A stretch of 64,000 nt of DNA from Phoenix dactylifera (lineage: Eukaryota > Streptophyta > Magnoliopsida > Arecales > Arecaceae), in assembly GCF_009389715.1 (NCBI RefSeq), contig NC_052392.1:37310410-37374409 (forward strand), given 5' to 3'. Positions 39,911 through 51,000 of this stretch are shown here, piece by piece. The first letter of the stretch is position 1. Each line of letters begins with the position of its first letter. Made by a program: the position numbers and the translations under genes. The notes beneath the pieces were generated by a model. The model ran no database searches, was not told the DNA's origin, and saw nothing but the letters and a program-made list of their open reading frames with translations.

Positions 39911-40850
39911 CTATATAAGGGCGTCCCCACCCTTCAGCCTCCACTCCTTGTTGTGCTTGCTCCTTCGTCGGAGTACTTGAGTGTCCAAGCTCCTGGGTGG
40001 TGCTCTGGCGAAGTCTTTCATTTCGACTTCAGCATCCCCTGCGCTCCTCCATTTTTGTGGGTACTTGCTCCTTTGGCTGCTCGACCTTTCTTGTCTTCTC
40101 ACCTCAATGTTGTGGACTAACTTTGTCCTTGGCTTTCCACTTCTTGCCGCCATGAAGACCGATCTCGTGCTGAATCACGAGAGAAGAAAGATGAAGAAGA
40201 GATGGACTGTAGCCGCCGAGGGTGACGCCTCTCAGAGGAGAAAGTCGAAGGAGGGAATCCCCTTTGGCCCATGCTGCCAAGACCACCATCGAGGTTGACG
40301 CTGAGAATTTTATTCCTGGAGTTTCCTCTAGGGTGCCCGTACCTCAAGATGAGATTGTTGAACTCAATCTCGTGGTAGAAGTCGTCCGGCTGTCTAGATG
40401 GCCCACTCCAATGGGGGCCGTCACTCCCCCATGCTAACCATCTTCCAAGGTTCGCACCTTGGTTCGATTAGATTCGAGCCTGTCTACTTTGGCCGAGGGG
40501 GCCCCTCAGCCTTCAGAATGGATGGTCGAGGAGTCCGACTCGGCTCTGGAGTCTTCAGAAGTGATGAGGGAGTTAGTCCAAGTTATACAACTCCGAGCCG
40601 ACCAAGAGCTCATACGCTCCCTCGACCCCACTAAATTTCTTGACCCATCCTTCGCTCAATCATTCGGGTAGGTTTCATAAATCTTAATTAAGTCATTTTC
40701 CTCGGCAACTAAACACTCCTCTTCTTTTTAGCACGCCATCAAGGTTGGTTGCTTGCACAATAGGTTCAAGATACCCTCAAGGAGCATCACGGAATATAGA
40801 GTGAGAGCGGAGGTCGCCAAGGAGTACGCCTGTCTGGCTGAGAGGCCATT
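39911..40850 (+). pseudogene. Possible antisense ORF region of the gypsy element
   Basis: On the plus strand, opposite to gag-pol, a TATA motif (CTATATAAGG, 39911-39920) precedes coding-like but broken frames: MKTDLVLNHERRKMKKRW near 40152 and MVEESDSALESSEVMREL near 40520. The second is followed by a plausible intron (GTAGGTTTC to TTCTTTTTAG, about 40669-40732) and EYRVRAEVAKEYACLAERPF. Tat-lineage elements of plants often carry such an antisense extra ORF between pol and the 3' LTR. This is an inference; no domain is certain. Confidence 0.4.
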
Positions 40851-40861
40851 TACGATCTGAG

Positions 40862-41680
40862 AAGGTCGAATGGCAAGCTAAGCCTTCGGTGTAGAGGCCG
40901 GTCTTCTACTTGGGCCATTTACGACCTGGAGAGGTTGGGGGGGCAAGCCAAGCCTTCGACACATGGATCGGTCTTCTACTTGGGCCATTTATGACCTGAG
41001 GAGGTCGAGTGGCGAGCCAAGCCTTCGGCACTGGAGGCAGCCTTTTGCTTGGGCCATTTACGACCTGAGAAGATCAAGTGGCAAGCCAAGCATTCGGTAC
41101 GGAACCAATCTTCTACTTGGGCTATTTATGACCTCGGGAGGTGGAGTGGCAAGCCAAGCCTTTGGCGCATGGGGCGGCCTTCTGCTTGGGCCTTTTATGA
41201 CTTGAGGAGATCGAGTGGCAAGCCAAGCCTTCGGCGCTAGGGGTGGCCTTCTGTTTGGGCCTTTTATAATTGAGGAGGTCGCGTGGCAAGCCAAGCATTC
41301 GGTGTGGGGGACGGTCTTCTACTTAGGCCATTTATGATCAGAAGGTTGAGTGGCAAGCCAAGCCTTTGGCGCGGGGGCAGTCTTCTGCTTGGGCCATTTA
41401 CGACCTCGAGAGATCGAGTGGCAAGCCAAGCCTTAGGCCTAGGGTCCGATCTTTTGTTTGGGGCATTTACGATTTGAGGAGGTTGAGTGGCAAGCCAGGC
41501 CTTCGGTCGGGGGCTAGTCTTTTACTTGGGCCATTTACAACCTAGGGAGATCAAGTGGCAAGCCAAGCCTTCAATGTAGGGGCCGGTCTTTCGCTTGGGC
41601 CATTTATGACTTGAGGAGGTCGAGTGGCAAGCTAAGCCTTCAGCCTGGGGGCCAGTCTTAAAGAGGCTCCAGGCGTCCTC
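40862..41680. repeat. Minisatellite, about 12 copies of a 67-70 bp unit
   Basis: The anchor GGCAAGCCAAGC (with small changes) recurs at 40872, 40942, 41011, 41080, 41148, 41217, 41285, 41352, 41420, 41489, 41557 and 41626. Each unit also carries TTCTGCTTGGGCCATTTACG-like sequence. The array lies in the 3' part of the gypsy element. Confidence 0.95.
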
Positions 41681-41873
41681 GAGGTGTCTCCTTTGTTGGG
41701 GCCCAAACATCCCCAGAGTGACCCAAGTCGAATACATTTGTCGCAGTCATCCAATCTGTAAAACAAAAATATGACAAGAATATTTTTTATTAGAGAGAAG
41801 TTTAGGATACAATGGATCTTACTGATAATAAGTTCGAGGGTTGTCGGAGTTCCAAGCCTATAGGATTGGGATA

Positions 41874-42125
41874 TCACCGACATGTTGCAACCTGTACGTT
41901 GAAGATCTTTAGCTGCTGGATTCCAAACTCCTTTGAAGGCTTGAGTCTGGTGATGAGCACCTCATGCCGAGTTTCATTGTTTGAGGCAGAGAATTTTAAC
42001 CAGAGAGCATACCCCATAATTACTCTGTCAGGGCCAGTGAGTATGGGACCGATCCAACTGTCTCTCGTGCCCGACGACCCACCCACATGCAGGATCCATG
42101 GTTGCTCGATGGTCATTCTTTTGAG
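41874..42125 (-). pseudogene. gypsy RNase H fragment
   Basis: The minus-strand translation includes PWILHVGGSSG, GPDRVIMGYALWLKF, ASNNETRHEVLI and FGIQQLKIFN, the start of a Ty3/gypsy RNase H domain. The usual first catalytic Asp (HVDGSS) is Gly here. It stands next to gag-derived sequence, with reverse transcriptase missing between them. Confidence 0.7.
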
Positions 42126-42798
42126 GAGCTTGGTTATCTGATGCGCTTGGGGCCTTGGCAGGTCTACCAGCGATGGTGTTGATGACGCCCGTTGTCGGAC
42201 GAGTGTCGATCGGCTTGAGAGGTGGTGGATCAAAGGCCGGAGCGGGTGTTTCTCCGTCCTACCGATGATGCCTGTATTGGTCAAGCTGCCTGCACCGAAT
42301 GAGTGCTTCGATTTTGTCTTTGAGCTGAACACACTCCTGGGTGTCATGGTCGCGGTCCTGGTGGAAGCGACATTACTTCTTCTGACCTCTTTTGGCCATC
42401 AAGCCCTTCATCAGATGCGGAGGGTGCAAATAGCCTCGGCCTTTAATTTCTATAAGGATCTAGGCCCTTGGGGCAGTGAGACAAGTGTACTTTCCAAACT
42501 TTTAAGAAGGGATCTTAGGCCATTGCAAGCCCTTCTAGCGCGAGGTGAGATACTCCTCGGCTCTCTTCGCTCCTCGCATCCCCCCTTTCCCCCTCGGGAT
42601 CTTCCTCTAGCAAACTCGCATCATGAGGCCATGGCTTCCTCCGTGTAAACGTTCTTGTCAACCCGCGCCAGCATTCCGACAAAGTCGACGAGGAAGCACT
42701 TTTTCAGGGGGAAGAGGAAGCTCGACAACCGCATGCTGCTCTTCATCACTGACATTGCGACTGATTGATCTAGGTCGTGGACTCCAGTGTCACCACAT

Positions 42799-43137
42799 TT
42801 AAGCGGCTAGCATAGTCTCTAAGAACTCTTTCTCCTTCTGCTTGATATAGAGTAACATGTCCGAGTCGCAGTGCCATCTTCGGCTGGAGATGAAGTGTGT
42901 CGCGAAGAGACGGACGAGCTGCTCAAAGGAGTGGACAGAATTGGGCCAAAGTCTGAAGAACCAGAACCGAGCCACCTTGCAAAAGGTTGCGGAGAACTCC
43001 TTGTAAAACACGATGTCGGTGTCTCCATGCAGCATCATAAGAGCCTTGAAGCTCTTAAAGTTGTCTAGAAAATCTGAGGTGCTATCGTACGGCTCTACTT
43101 GGGGCATCTTAAACTGAGTTAGAATCGATTCCTCCAT
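42799..43137 (-). pseudogene. gypsy gag fragment
   Basis: A 112-codon minus-strand frame has FYKEFSATFCKVARFWFFRL and SFEQLVRLFATHFISSRR, the retrotransposon gag core of Tat/Athila-type elements. Downstream remnants (CRFHQDRDHDTQECVQLKDK, about 42420-42360) carry a Cys-His motif of the gag C-terminus. Confidence 0.75.
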
Positions 43138-43613
43138 GATCTGCCACGCAAAAGGAGGGCTTTGAGGAGAAGTTGAGATTGTTATTCGCCCCTAGAGCTT
43201 ATTCCTTAAGGGCCCGAATCTGCTGGCCCCTTTTCTCGATTCTCCGATTGAGGTCGGCATCCTACCCGGACAAAGGCTCCATAAGGCGAACAAGCGACTA
43301 GCTCTTGATGGAGTCCTCACCGGAATGGGGGCTTGGAGTATGTCATTTCTCACTCTGACCGAGACTGCTCCGTAGAGTTCGCTGGCTCTGGTGATACCAC
43401 TCCAAATCTTGGCGTTGGGAGCGGTGGCTGACTAGGCGCATGCCGTGTGCTAGCGATCGAGAGTGGTAACTGGGCCAACCGGATTTTATCTGGACTGGCT
43501 CTGGTTGCACCGCTGCCTGCTGCAAGCCTTGGACTATCGCAACTAACGTCTGCACTTGCTGAATGAACTAGTCGAATTGCTTATTAGCTATAGGCACAGT
43601 AGGACGGTCTGCT

Positions 43614-44122
43614 TGCCGAAGAGTTTCTGATGGAAAACTCTCCGATGCCTAAGTCAGAATAGAGAGACAATAGTGTGGAATTAAGAGAATTTCAGCAAAA
43701 TGTAGACTCTATAAATAATATTACGTGAATACTTAAGGTCTCTCGAGCTGCCCCTTTATATATAGGAGCTCATTTTGTCGTTACTTGGCCTGACGTGGCG
43801 TGCAATAAAGGTCAGACAACAATCGGTAGTACAACCGAGGCATGAGTGCCAGTTTGTGTGGGCGGCGAAAAGCGATGTTGGGGCACAGGCCGTGGTGCCG
43901 CCACAACTGCAGGCCACTAGAGCTGTCGATTATTAGGATGACAGTCCTTGTCGATACATGTTGATTGTTTTCCTTAGCTAATGGCTTCTCGCAAGAGTCG
44001 AAGTCACTCATTTCGGTTGGTCGGCTACTCGACTAGGACCGAGGTCGTTCTCCTCGGTTGATGTCTGGGGCCTAGGGCATAAGTCTGGCTTGAGGTCGAG
44101 ATGTCCAATATTTTTTCTAACA
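43614..44122 (-). repeat. gypsy 5' LTR
   Basis: The partner of 39136-39622. Contains the minus-strand TATA motif near 43764. No clear primer-binding site is seen next to its lower edge. Confidence 0.7.
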
Positions 44123-44554
44123 TGAGCTTCTAAAATTTGTAGAGAAACTTCATAATTGCTTATAATTGGCTTGAATGAAGTTTCTCATATTCTTATCCAT
44201 GACTTCAGTTTTTTCTTATACGGGCTTGGTGAAGAGTTTCACAGATATATTATGAGGCAAATGGACCAGCCTTTTAGCTGTCTGGGTTTCAAAGGCTAAG
44301 CAAAGTTTATATTTTGGTTGGAGAAATTCTTGAGAGCTCTCAGGCAAATTACAGAGCATAGCCGAATTCGAACCAATCCAATTTGATTTAAAGAAATTAA
44401 ATGGATTTGGGTTAGCCCGAGTTGGGTCTGATCTAAATCCAACTGGGTTCAATCAGATTGGGATTTAAATTGATTAAGCCAAATAAAATTTAATTAGGTT
44501 GAGTCTAAATTTAATTTGGATCCAATTAAATTGTTAATTGGACTGAGTCCCTCA

Positions 44555-44710
44555 TTTAGGCTCGTGAGTTGCTCGGGCTCAGGCTTGGATTTAAACAGGC
44601 CTCATTTTGGGCTCGGGCTCATTTGACTAACGAGCCGAGCTCGAGCCGGACTTTTACCGAGCCGGGTTCGAGTCGAGCCCGAGCAGCTTGGTCCGTAGAC
44701 AGTCCTACAT
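44555..44710. repeat. Truncated copy of the hAT 38518 family
   Basis: GGCTCGTGAGTTGCTCGGGC through GAGCCGAGCTCGAGCC and CAGTCCTAC matches the right half of the element at 38518-38947. The left end is missing. A homologous piece occurs at 56895-57055 in the duplicated block. Confidence 0.6.
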
Positions 44711-46474
44711 AAAACAAGGTGGCAACTGGGCATGCCCAGCTCTAAGCTGTTTTTCCCCTCCTATGCGGAAAAGTAGGCTCTGCCTTATATTTATGACATC
44801 CCTATACTCATTTCATAATTTTCTGGAAGATAAACAGAAGAAAGAAAAGCTTGAAGCTCTACTACGTACACACCCTCACTTCCATAACTTTATTCAAAAA
44901 TCTTGTATATATATATAGCATCACTCTCATATGGAGATAATCGACTTAATACCAGCAACAATGTTATGCTTACAAACAACATGTTTGAGTCTTCTAATGC
45001 AAGCCTGCTAGCTCTCTTTCAACTTTGCGCATTTGTTCCAAACATGCTGCTACCATACCAACCCACGTTATTACATTAGAAGATATGCAGACGGAGTCCC
45101 CAATCATTTCAAAGAAATGATGTGAAATATTAGGATTTGGATATGGAAGAACTAATACGAGTCAAGAATCCTGATGGAAACAAGGTGTAGGCAACAAGAC
45201 GCAGTCTTTGTTTCTTTCTAATTGTTAGTCCCGGAGCCTCTTTCATGTCCAATTCCTCTCTTGCCGCACCATGAGGGTAGCTCCCAATCGAACTGATGCA
45301 CAAGGTTTGCCAGGGCAAGCTCCACAGTAGAAGTCGCAAAGTGCATTCCTGGACAAATTCTTCGACCTGCTCCAAATGGAATAAATTGGAAATCGTTCCC
45401 TTTGAAGTCTACTGGACTGCCCAAAAACCTCTCAGGATGGAATTCCTCTGGGGCTTCCCAAGATTTCGGATCCCTGTTAATTGCCCAACAGTTGACGATG
45501 ACTCTTGTTCTCTTGGCAATATCATAGCCTTGGATTTGGCAATCCTCCATTGCTTCTCGTGGTAGCAACAATGGAGCCGCAGGGTGCAACCGCAGGACTT
45601 CCTTCAGGACGGCTTTTAAGTAGACCATCTTGTTCAATTCCTTCTCTCTCACCATGCCTCTTCCACTGGCTATCCCTCTTACCTCATCTTGTAGTTTCTT
45701 CATGACTTCTGAGTTTCGAACAAGCTCTGCCATGGCCCATTCTAGGGTTTGATAGGATGTATTGGTACCTGCAGCGAACATATCCTGGACAAAGCATTCA
45801 AGGAAAGTGAGCATGGATTAAAGCTAATAAGAACCAACAACAACAATGTCCTGCTAATGTTGGCAGCACCTACAATTCAAGAAACTATTTGCAAGATTTT
45901 GGTAACACAACCATTAGTGGCAGCACATGTAATAATCTCTCCTTTGTTGGACCATAATCATTAGTATACTTGGTAACCATTAGTGCAAATGCCCTATGTT
46001 TTCTCATTTTTCACTGCTCGTCAAGTCTGGGCACTTGCCTGGTTCATCAAGTGCTTACTTGCATCACAGCATGATATGATTAAACACGTATTAAAGTAAT
46101 TAATCATGTTTAGCTTTTCTTAACAAGCCAAAAGTAAGTCATTAAGCTAATGGGTGGCCACTTGCCTGGTGGCCTTCACTACGGGACACAATCTTTGATA
46201 GAGATTTCTTTAGTTGGGTGCCATCATTGCAGTGCTCATTAGTTTTAGCATTCTAGTTTCATTTTTTTTTTCAAAGGGAGAAATTTTAAATGTCCCAAAG
46301 TACTCTAGAAGCCTTGAGAAACAAATTGAGAAAATAGAAGAAATTTGGACCCGGCAGCTTACCAGCAAGAGTGCTTTTATGTGCTCTTCTCTAATGGCGA
46401 ACTCCAAGTTGGGATCCTTCTGAAGAGAGAGCAGTACGTCTACGAAGTCATTCTCGTGCCCTTCTTCCTTCAAC

Positions 46475-46479
46475 CGATC
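46475..46479. repeat. Left target-site duplication CGATC
   Basis: Identical to 53263-53267. The uninterrupted paralogue at 58531-58541 has CGATC once at the same place. Confidence 0.97.
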
Positions 46480-47198
46480 TGTTGAAAAAAAAAAAACTTA
46501 AATGCGCACGCGGCCAAAATCTCGGGCCGCGTGCGCGTTTGAGAAAAAGGTAACGCCCAGCGGGCGTTACGCATTTGAAAACGGACGCGTTTGAAAACGC
46601 GTCCGCAAATGACCAAACGGCCACTGTAAAAACCCCTATTTAAACCCCTTGATTTCATCTCTTTGGAAGCACGAAAAATTTCAAAAAAATAGTAAAAAAA
46701 TTCTGAAAAAATTCTTCTCCCTCTTAGCTACTTCCAAATTTTATTTTTACATTTTTATTCAGTTTATTTAGTTCTTTTTATTCCGTTCTTTGCTGGATCT
46801 GCAAGTTCGATCGGGTTCGCTTTGACTTCTTCCGAGACGTGCCGAAGAAGAGGTTGTAGGGTCGTCGTATCTCCGAGAAGGATTGCCGGGTGACCCGTAC
46901 GTGGGGGCAAATACTTCTTTGGGACAGCGTCTACGCGCTTCGACCTGCTTTCAATCAGGCTACTTTCTTCTACCTTTATTTTTAATTTAATATTAGTAGA
47001 TTGGTAGGATTTGAAATTCTATGATATAAACTTATTAAATGCATAGATTTACTTTGTGCTAGAATAGATTTATTTTGTATTAAAATAGAATTATTTGGAT
47101 GCCGAATGATATGCATGTATATTATTTCCTTTAAGATTTTTTTTTTATTAATTGAATTTATAGATTTATTTATTTAGTTAGGAGATATATTGCTAACA
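46480..47198 (+). repeat. copia 5' LTR
   Basis: 719 bp, TG...CA ends. The first 130 bp contain three consecutive inverted repeats (46500-46540, 46550-46570, 46573-46610). A TATA-like TATTTAAA lies at about 46638-46645. Sequence following it (ATCCAAAG) is not a standard primer-binding site. Confidence 0.96.
46500..46610. repeat. Three tandem inverted repeats in the LTR
   Basis: Arm pairs: 46500-46515 with 46525-46540 (15 of 16 complementary; core GCGCACGCGGCC), 46550-46558 with 46562-46570 (GTAACGCCC, 3-base loop), and 46582-46592 with 46595-46605 (CGGACGCGTTT, extended by ATTTG/CAAAT outside a four-base bulge). All are repeated unchanged in the 3' LTR. Confidence 0.95.
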
Positions 47199-48038
47199 AT
47201 CCAAAGAAGTATTTATTTTTGTTAGTAATATATAATTAATTAAATTCTTTATTACAATTGTGGCATATTAGATTTTAATTGCAATAATTGTTTTTGCTAG
47301 CACATCATCAATAATAAATTATTCTAAAGAGTTAATAATTTGGTTAACCTCCAAGAGGTTTATTATACCTCCATTTGGACTTCTCAAGGAGTAATTTCCA
47401 GATCCCATTCAAACGGGAAATTCGGAAATTGGTTGATACATAATAGTTAATCTATTGAATTGACTTATTAGATCTCAATAAATTATTCTAATAAAGGAAT
47501 AAATATTTTAATTCGCCTGAATTGACATTTTTAGATCTTAATTACAATAATTGATTTGCCATAAAATTAGTAATCAATTATTTCAATAAGGCAATAATTC
47601 AAATCTAACATATAATTCATTAAATTGATATTTTAGATCTCAATTAAAATAATTGATTTGCTACTACTAAATTAGTAATCAATCATTGCTAATTCGGAAA
47701 ATTCAAACGAAAAATTTTGAAATTAGTTAATCCACAATATCTAATTTAAATTTGCATTTAGGTTATTTTAAATATTGAATTTGTGTGATTTCTAGTGATT
47801 ATATCCACTAACTAATAGTGTCTAAGAAAAGCTTGTCAAAAAGGCATACGTGCCTAAGAAAGGCTGGTACTTAAGTGAGCCTAGTACTCCACCACCGATC
47901 TGGAGCTGATCTGGCTATTAGTTTTTTGGATATATCAATTAGACATCCAAAGTTCAATATAAATATTACTGCAATCTTTTGACATAGATTTTTTTGATTT
48001 CAATCAGGTTTCTGTCACTATTCTGTAACCCTGATCCT
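47199..48038 (+). other. copia 5' leader
   Basis: AT-rich untranslated leader. It includes repeats of TTAGATCTYAATTAMAATAA-like sequence at about 47530 and 47630, with weaker copies at about 47269 and 47465. No coding sequence. Confidence 0.7.
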
Positions 48039-51000
48039 ATGGCCTCAAACACTAGTGACCATCTTAGTGCCAAACCTGAAAAATTTGATGGCCATAACTT
48101 TAGGAGGTGGCAGAACCAAATGCGGTTCTGGCTCACCACATTAGGGTTAATCTCAGCCATAGGTGAAAGTACGATCGAAGTTGATAACGGGTCCAACCCA
48201 ACTACCTCTTCCAACACTGAACATTCTGCCTCCACTAGCACACCCTCTAGGACACCTGATGAGATAGATTATCATTGTATCCATAGAATTCTAGGTGCTC
48301 TTTCTGAGAGGCTGTATGATATCTATTACACAGCCAAGAGTGCCAAAGAACTCTGGGACACCCTAGATAGCAAATATGGTCTTGATGATGCTGGGGTAAA
48401 GAGGTTCAAGGCCTCCGATTTCAATAAGTTTAGGATGGTGGACTCAAAGCCTATGAATGACCAAATTCATGAATTTGAAACCCTGATCCACCAGCTTAGG
48501 GCTAATGGAACCAATTTGGATGAATCATTCCAGGTAGCCTGTTTGATAGATAAACTACCTACTTCCTGGTCTGATTTTGCTAAGACCCTGAGCCATACCC
48601 AAGGAATTCTCACCCTAACCCAAGTCTTAAACTCCATTAGGATTGAAGAGCAGCATAGGCTCAGAAATAATACCTCTACTGGATCTAAAAATAATGCATA
48701 TAATGTAGAAGCTCCTCCTAAGAAAAATCAGAACCGACCCTTCCGTAAGAATTTCAAGAAGAAACCCTACAACCCTAGAAACCCTAACCACCACTACAAT
48801 GGGAAGCCTATTCAATCCCAGGAGCAGAAGAAGAAGAAAGAGGAAGGTGGTGCTCGTTTCTGTTATGTGTGTGGTCGGACCAACCATTTGTCTCCACAGT
48901 GCTTCTATAAGAAGACTGCACCTCTTCAATCTAAGAAGAAGGGTCCACACACATCCAGTGCTCAAGTCAACATGGTGACTTCCGGCGCTGGCTCCTCTGA
49001 GACAGCTTTCAGGTCTGTTTCCTTCACTCCTGAAGTTAACATGACTTTACAAGCACTAGATTGGTGGATTGATACCGGAGCTGGTATTCATATTTGTTCG
49101 GATCGTTCCTGGTTTTCTTCTTACCAGATCTCAAGTGGAGGAGCTGTGATCATGGCAAACAGCTCGGAGGCACGTGTGTTAGGAGTAGGACGTGTGGACT
49201 TAAAGCTTACCTCTGGAAAAGTCCTGTCACTGCACGGCGTCCAACATGTTCCAGTTGTTAGGAGAAACCTCATTAGTGGTTCTTTGCTTGTCCAGCAAGG
49301 CTTTCGTCTTGTCTTTGAGTCCAATAAGGTTGTAATTTCTCATGGTGTTATGTTTATTGGAAAAGGATTCCTTAGTGAAGGATTGTTCAAATTGAATGTA
49401 ATAGCTCCTTCAATAAATGAAAATCCTTTGATTATGAATATAGAGCCTCCTTCTATTTGGCATGGTAGATTAGGTCATGTAAATTATAATTCAATTAAGC
49501 AACTTATGAACCTAAATCTAATACCAAAAAGTGATCTCAAGAACCATGAGAAATGTCAAACTTGTGTAGAAGCCAAACTCCCTAGGAAGCCTTTTAAATC
49601 TGTTAATAGGGATTCTGATCTATTAGAGTTGATTCATAGTGATGTTTGTGACTCTGGTAGAACTTCTAGGGGAGGTAACAGATACTTTGTAACATTTATA
49701 GATGATCTATCGAAGTTCTGTTACATCTACCTAATTAAAACCAAGGATGAGGTGCTCAGCAAATTTAAAATTTTTAAGATTGAAGCTGAGAACCAACAGG
49801 AAAAGAAAATTAAAATTCTTAGATCAGATCGGGGAGGTGAATATACATCAAATGACATAACTCAATTCTGTGAAGATCATGGAATCATTCATGAAGTGAC
49901 TGCACCCTATTCTCCCCAATCAAATGGAGTAGCAGAAAGGAAGAATAGGACTTTAATGGATATGGTGAACTCCATGCTTATAAGCTCAGGAGTACCAGAA
50001 AATTTGTGGGGGGAAGCTCTTGTTTCAGCCTGTTATATCCTTAATAGAATTCCCTCTAAAAATAATGATCTAACCCCATATGAAGTTTGGAAACATAGAA
50101 AACCTAATCTTAGCTATTTAAAAGTGTGGGGGTGCTTGGCAAAAGTAAAAATACCTGATTTTAAGAGAAAGAAAATAGGCCCTAAAACAGTGGATGCCAT
50201 ATTCATAGGTTATGCAGCCAATAGTAATGCCAATAGATTTCTGGTAATAAGTTCAGAAATAAATGATATTAGTAACAACACTATCATAGAAGCCAGAGAT
50301 GCAACATATTTTGAAGACACCTTTCCACTTAAGACTAGAGTAGATAGCGGTATAGCTAGTAGCTCTAGTAGAATAAGGACAAGAACAATAGAAGTAGAAG
50401 CAGAACCTAGGAGGAGTAAAAGATCCAGGATAGAGAAAACATTTGGAGATGATTTTTATACCTTCCTAATAGAAGACTCTCCAACTACCTTTGAGGACGC
50501 AATGAAATCTTTGGATTCACCTTTTTGGAGAGAAGCTGTGGACAATGAGATGCAATCAATTATCCAAAACCATACTTGGGAATTGACTGATCTTCCTCCT
50601 GGTTGTAAAACAATAGGATGCAAATGGATCTTTAAGAAGAAACTTAGGCCTGATGGCTCTGTAGATAAATTTAAGGCTAGATTAGTTGCCAAGGGCTTTA
50701 CTCAGAGACCTGGGGTAGATTTCTTTGATGTTTATGCACCTGTAGCTAGGATAACTACTATTAGGGTCCTTATAGCATTAGCCTCCATTCATAGATTAGT
50801 GATTCATCAGATGGATGTTAAGACAGCTTTTCTAAATGGAGACTTAAATGAAGAAATTTATATGGACCAACCAGAGGGATTTAAAACCCCAGGCCAAGAA
50901 AATAAAGTTTGCAGACTAGTCAGATCTCTTTATGGTCTTAAACAAGCACCTAAGCAATGGCATTTGAAATTTGATGAAACCATAATGACATTTGGATTTG

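Larger units (their letters stand above)
39136..44122 (-). mobile_element. Decayed Ty3/gypsy LTR retrotransposon (probably Tat lineage)
   Basis: Two diverged direct repeats (39136-39622 and 43614-44122) share the same order of motifs, including TTCAACA/CTAACA at one end and CGAAGAGTTT at the other. The 5' LTR (higher coordinates) has a minus-strand TATA motif (TATATATAAAGG, around 43764). The interior carries a gag fragment (43137-42799), a gag zinc-knuckle remnant (around 42420-42290) and an RNase H piece (about 42120-41880), all minus strand and with stops. Protease and reverse transcriptase are absent. A minisatellite and possible antisense ORF fill the 3' half. The element is old and non-functional. 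Confidence 0.75.

Noticed and set aside
40963-41477. Repeated plus-strand frames (WAIYDLRRSSGKPS repeats)
   Set aside because: Translation of the minisatellite unit, not a repeat protein; frames break between units.
40862-41680. CRISPR-like array
   Set aside because: Units are wholly repetitive with no unique spacers, and the sequence is plant nuclear.
47994-48038. Upstream Met as start of the copia polyprotein
   Set aside because: The 15 extra residues do not resemble gag; the Met at 48039 begins the usual gag pattern.
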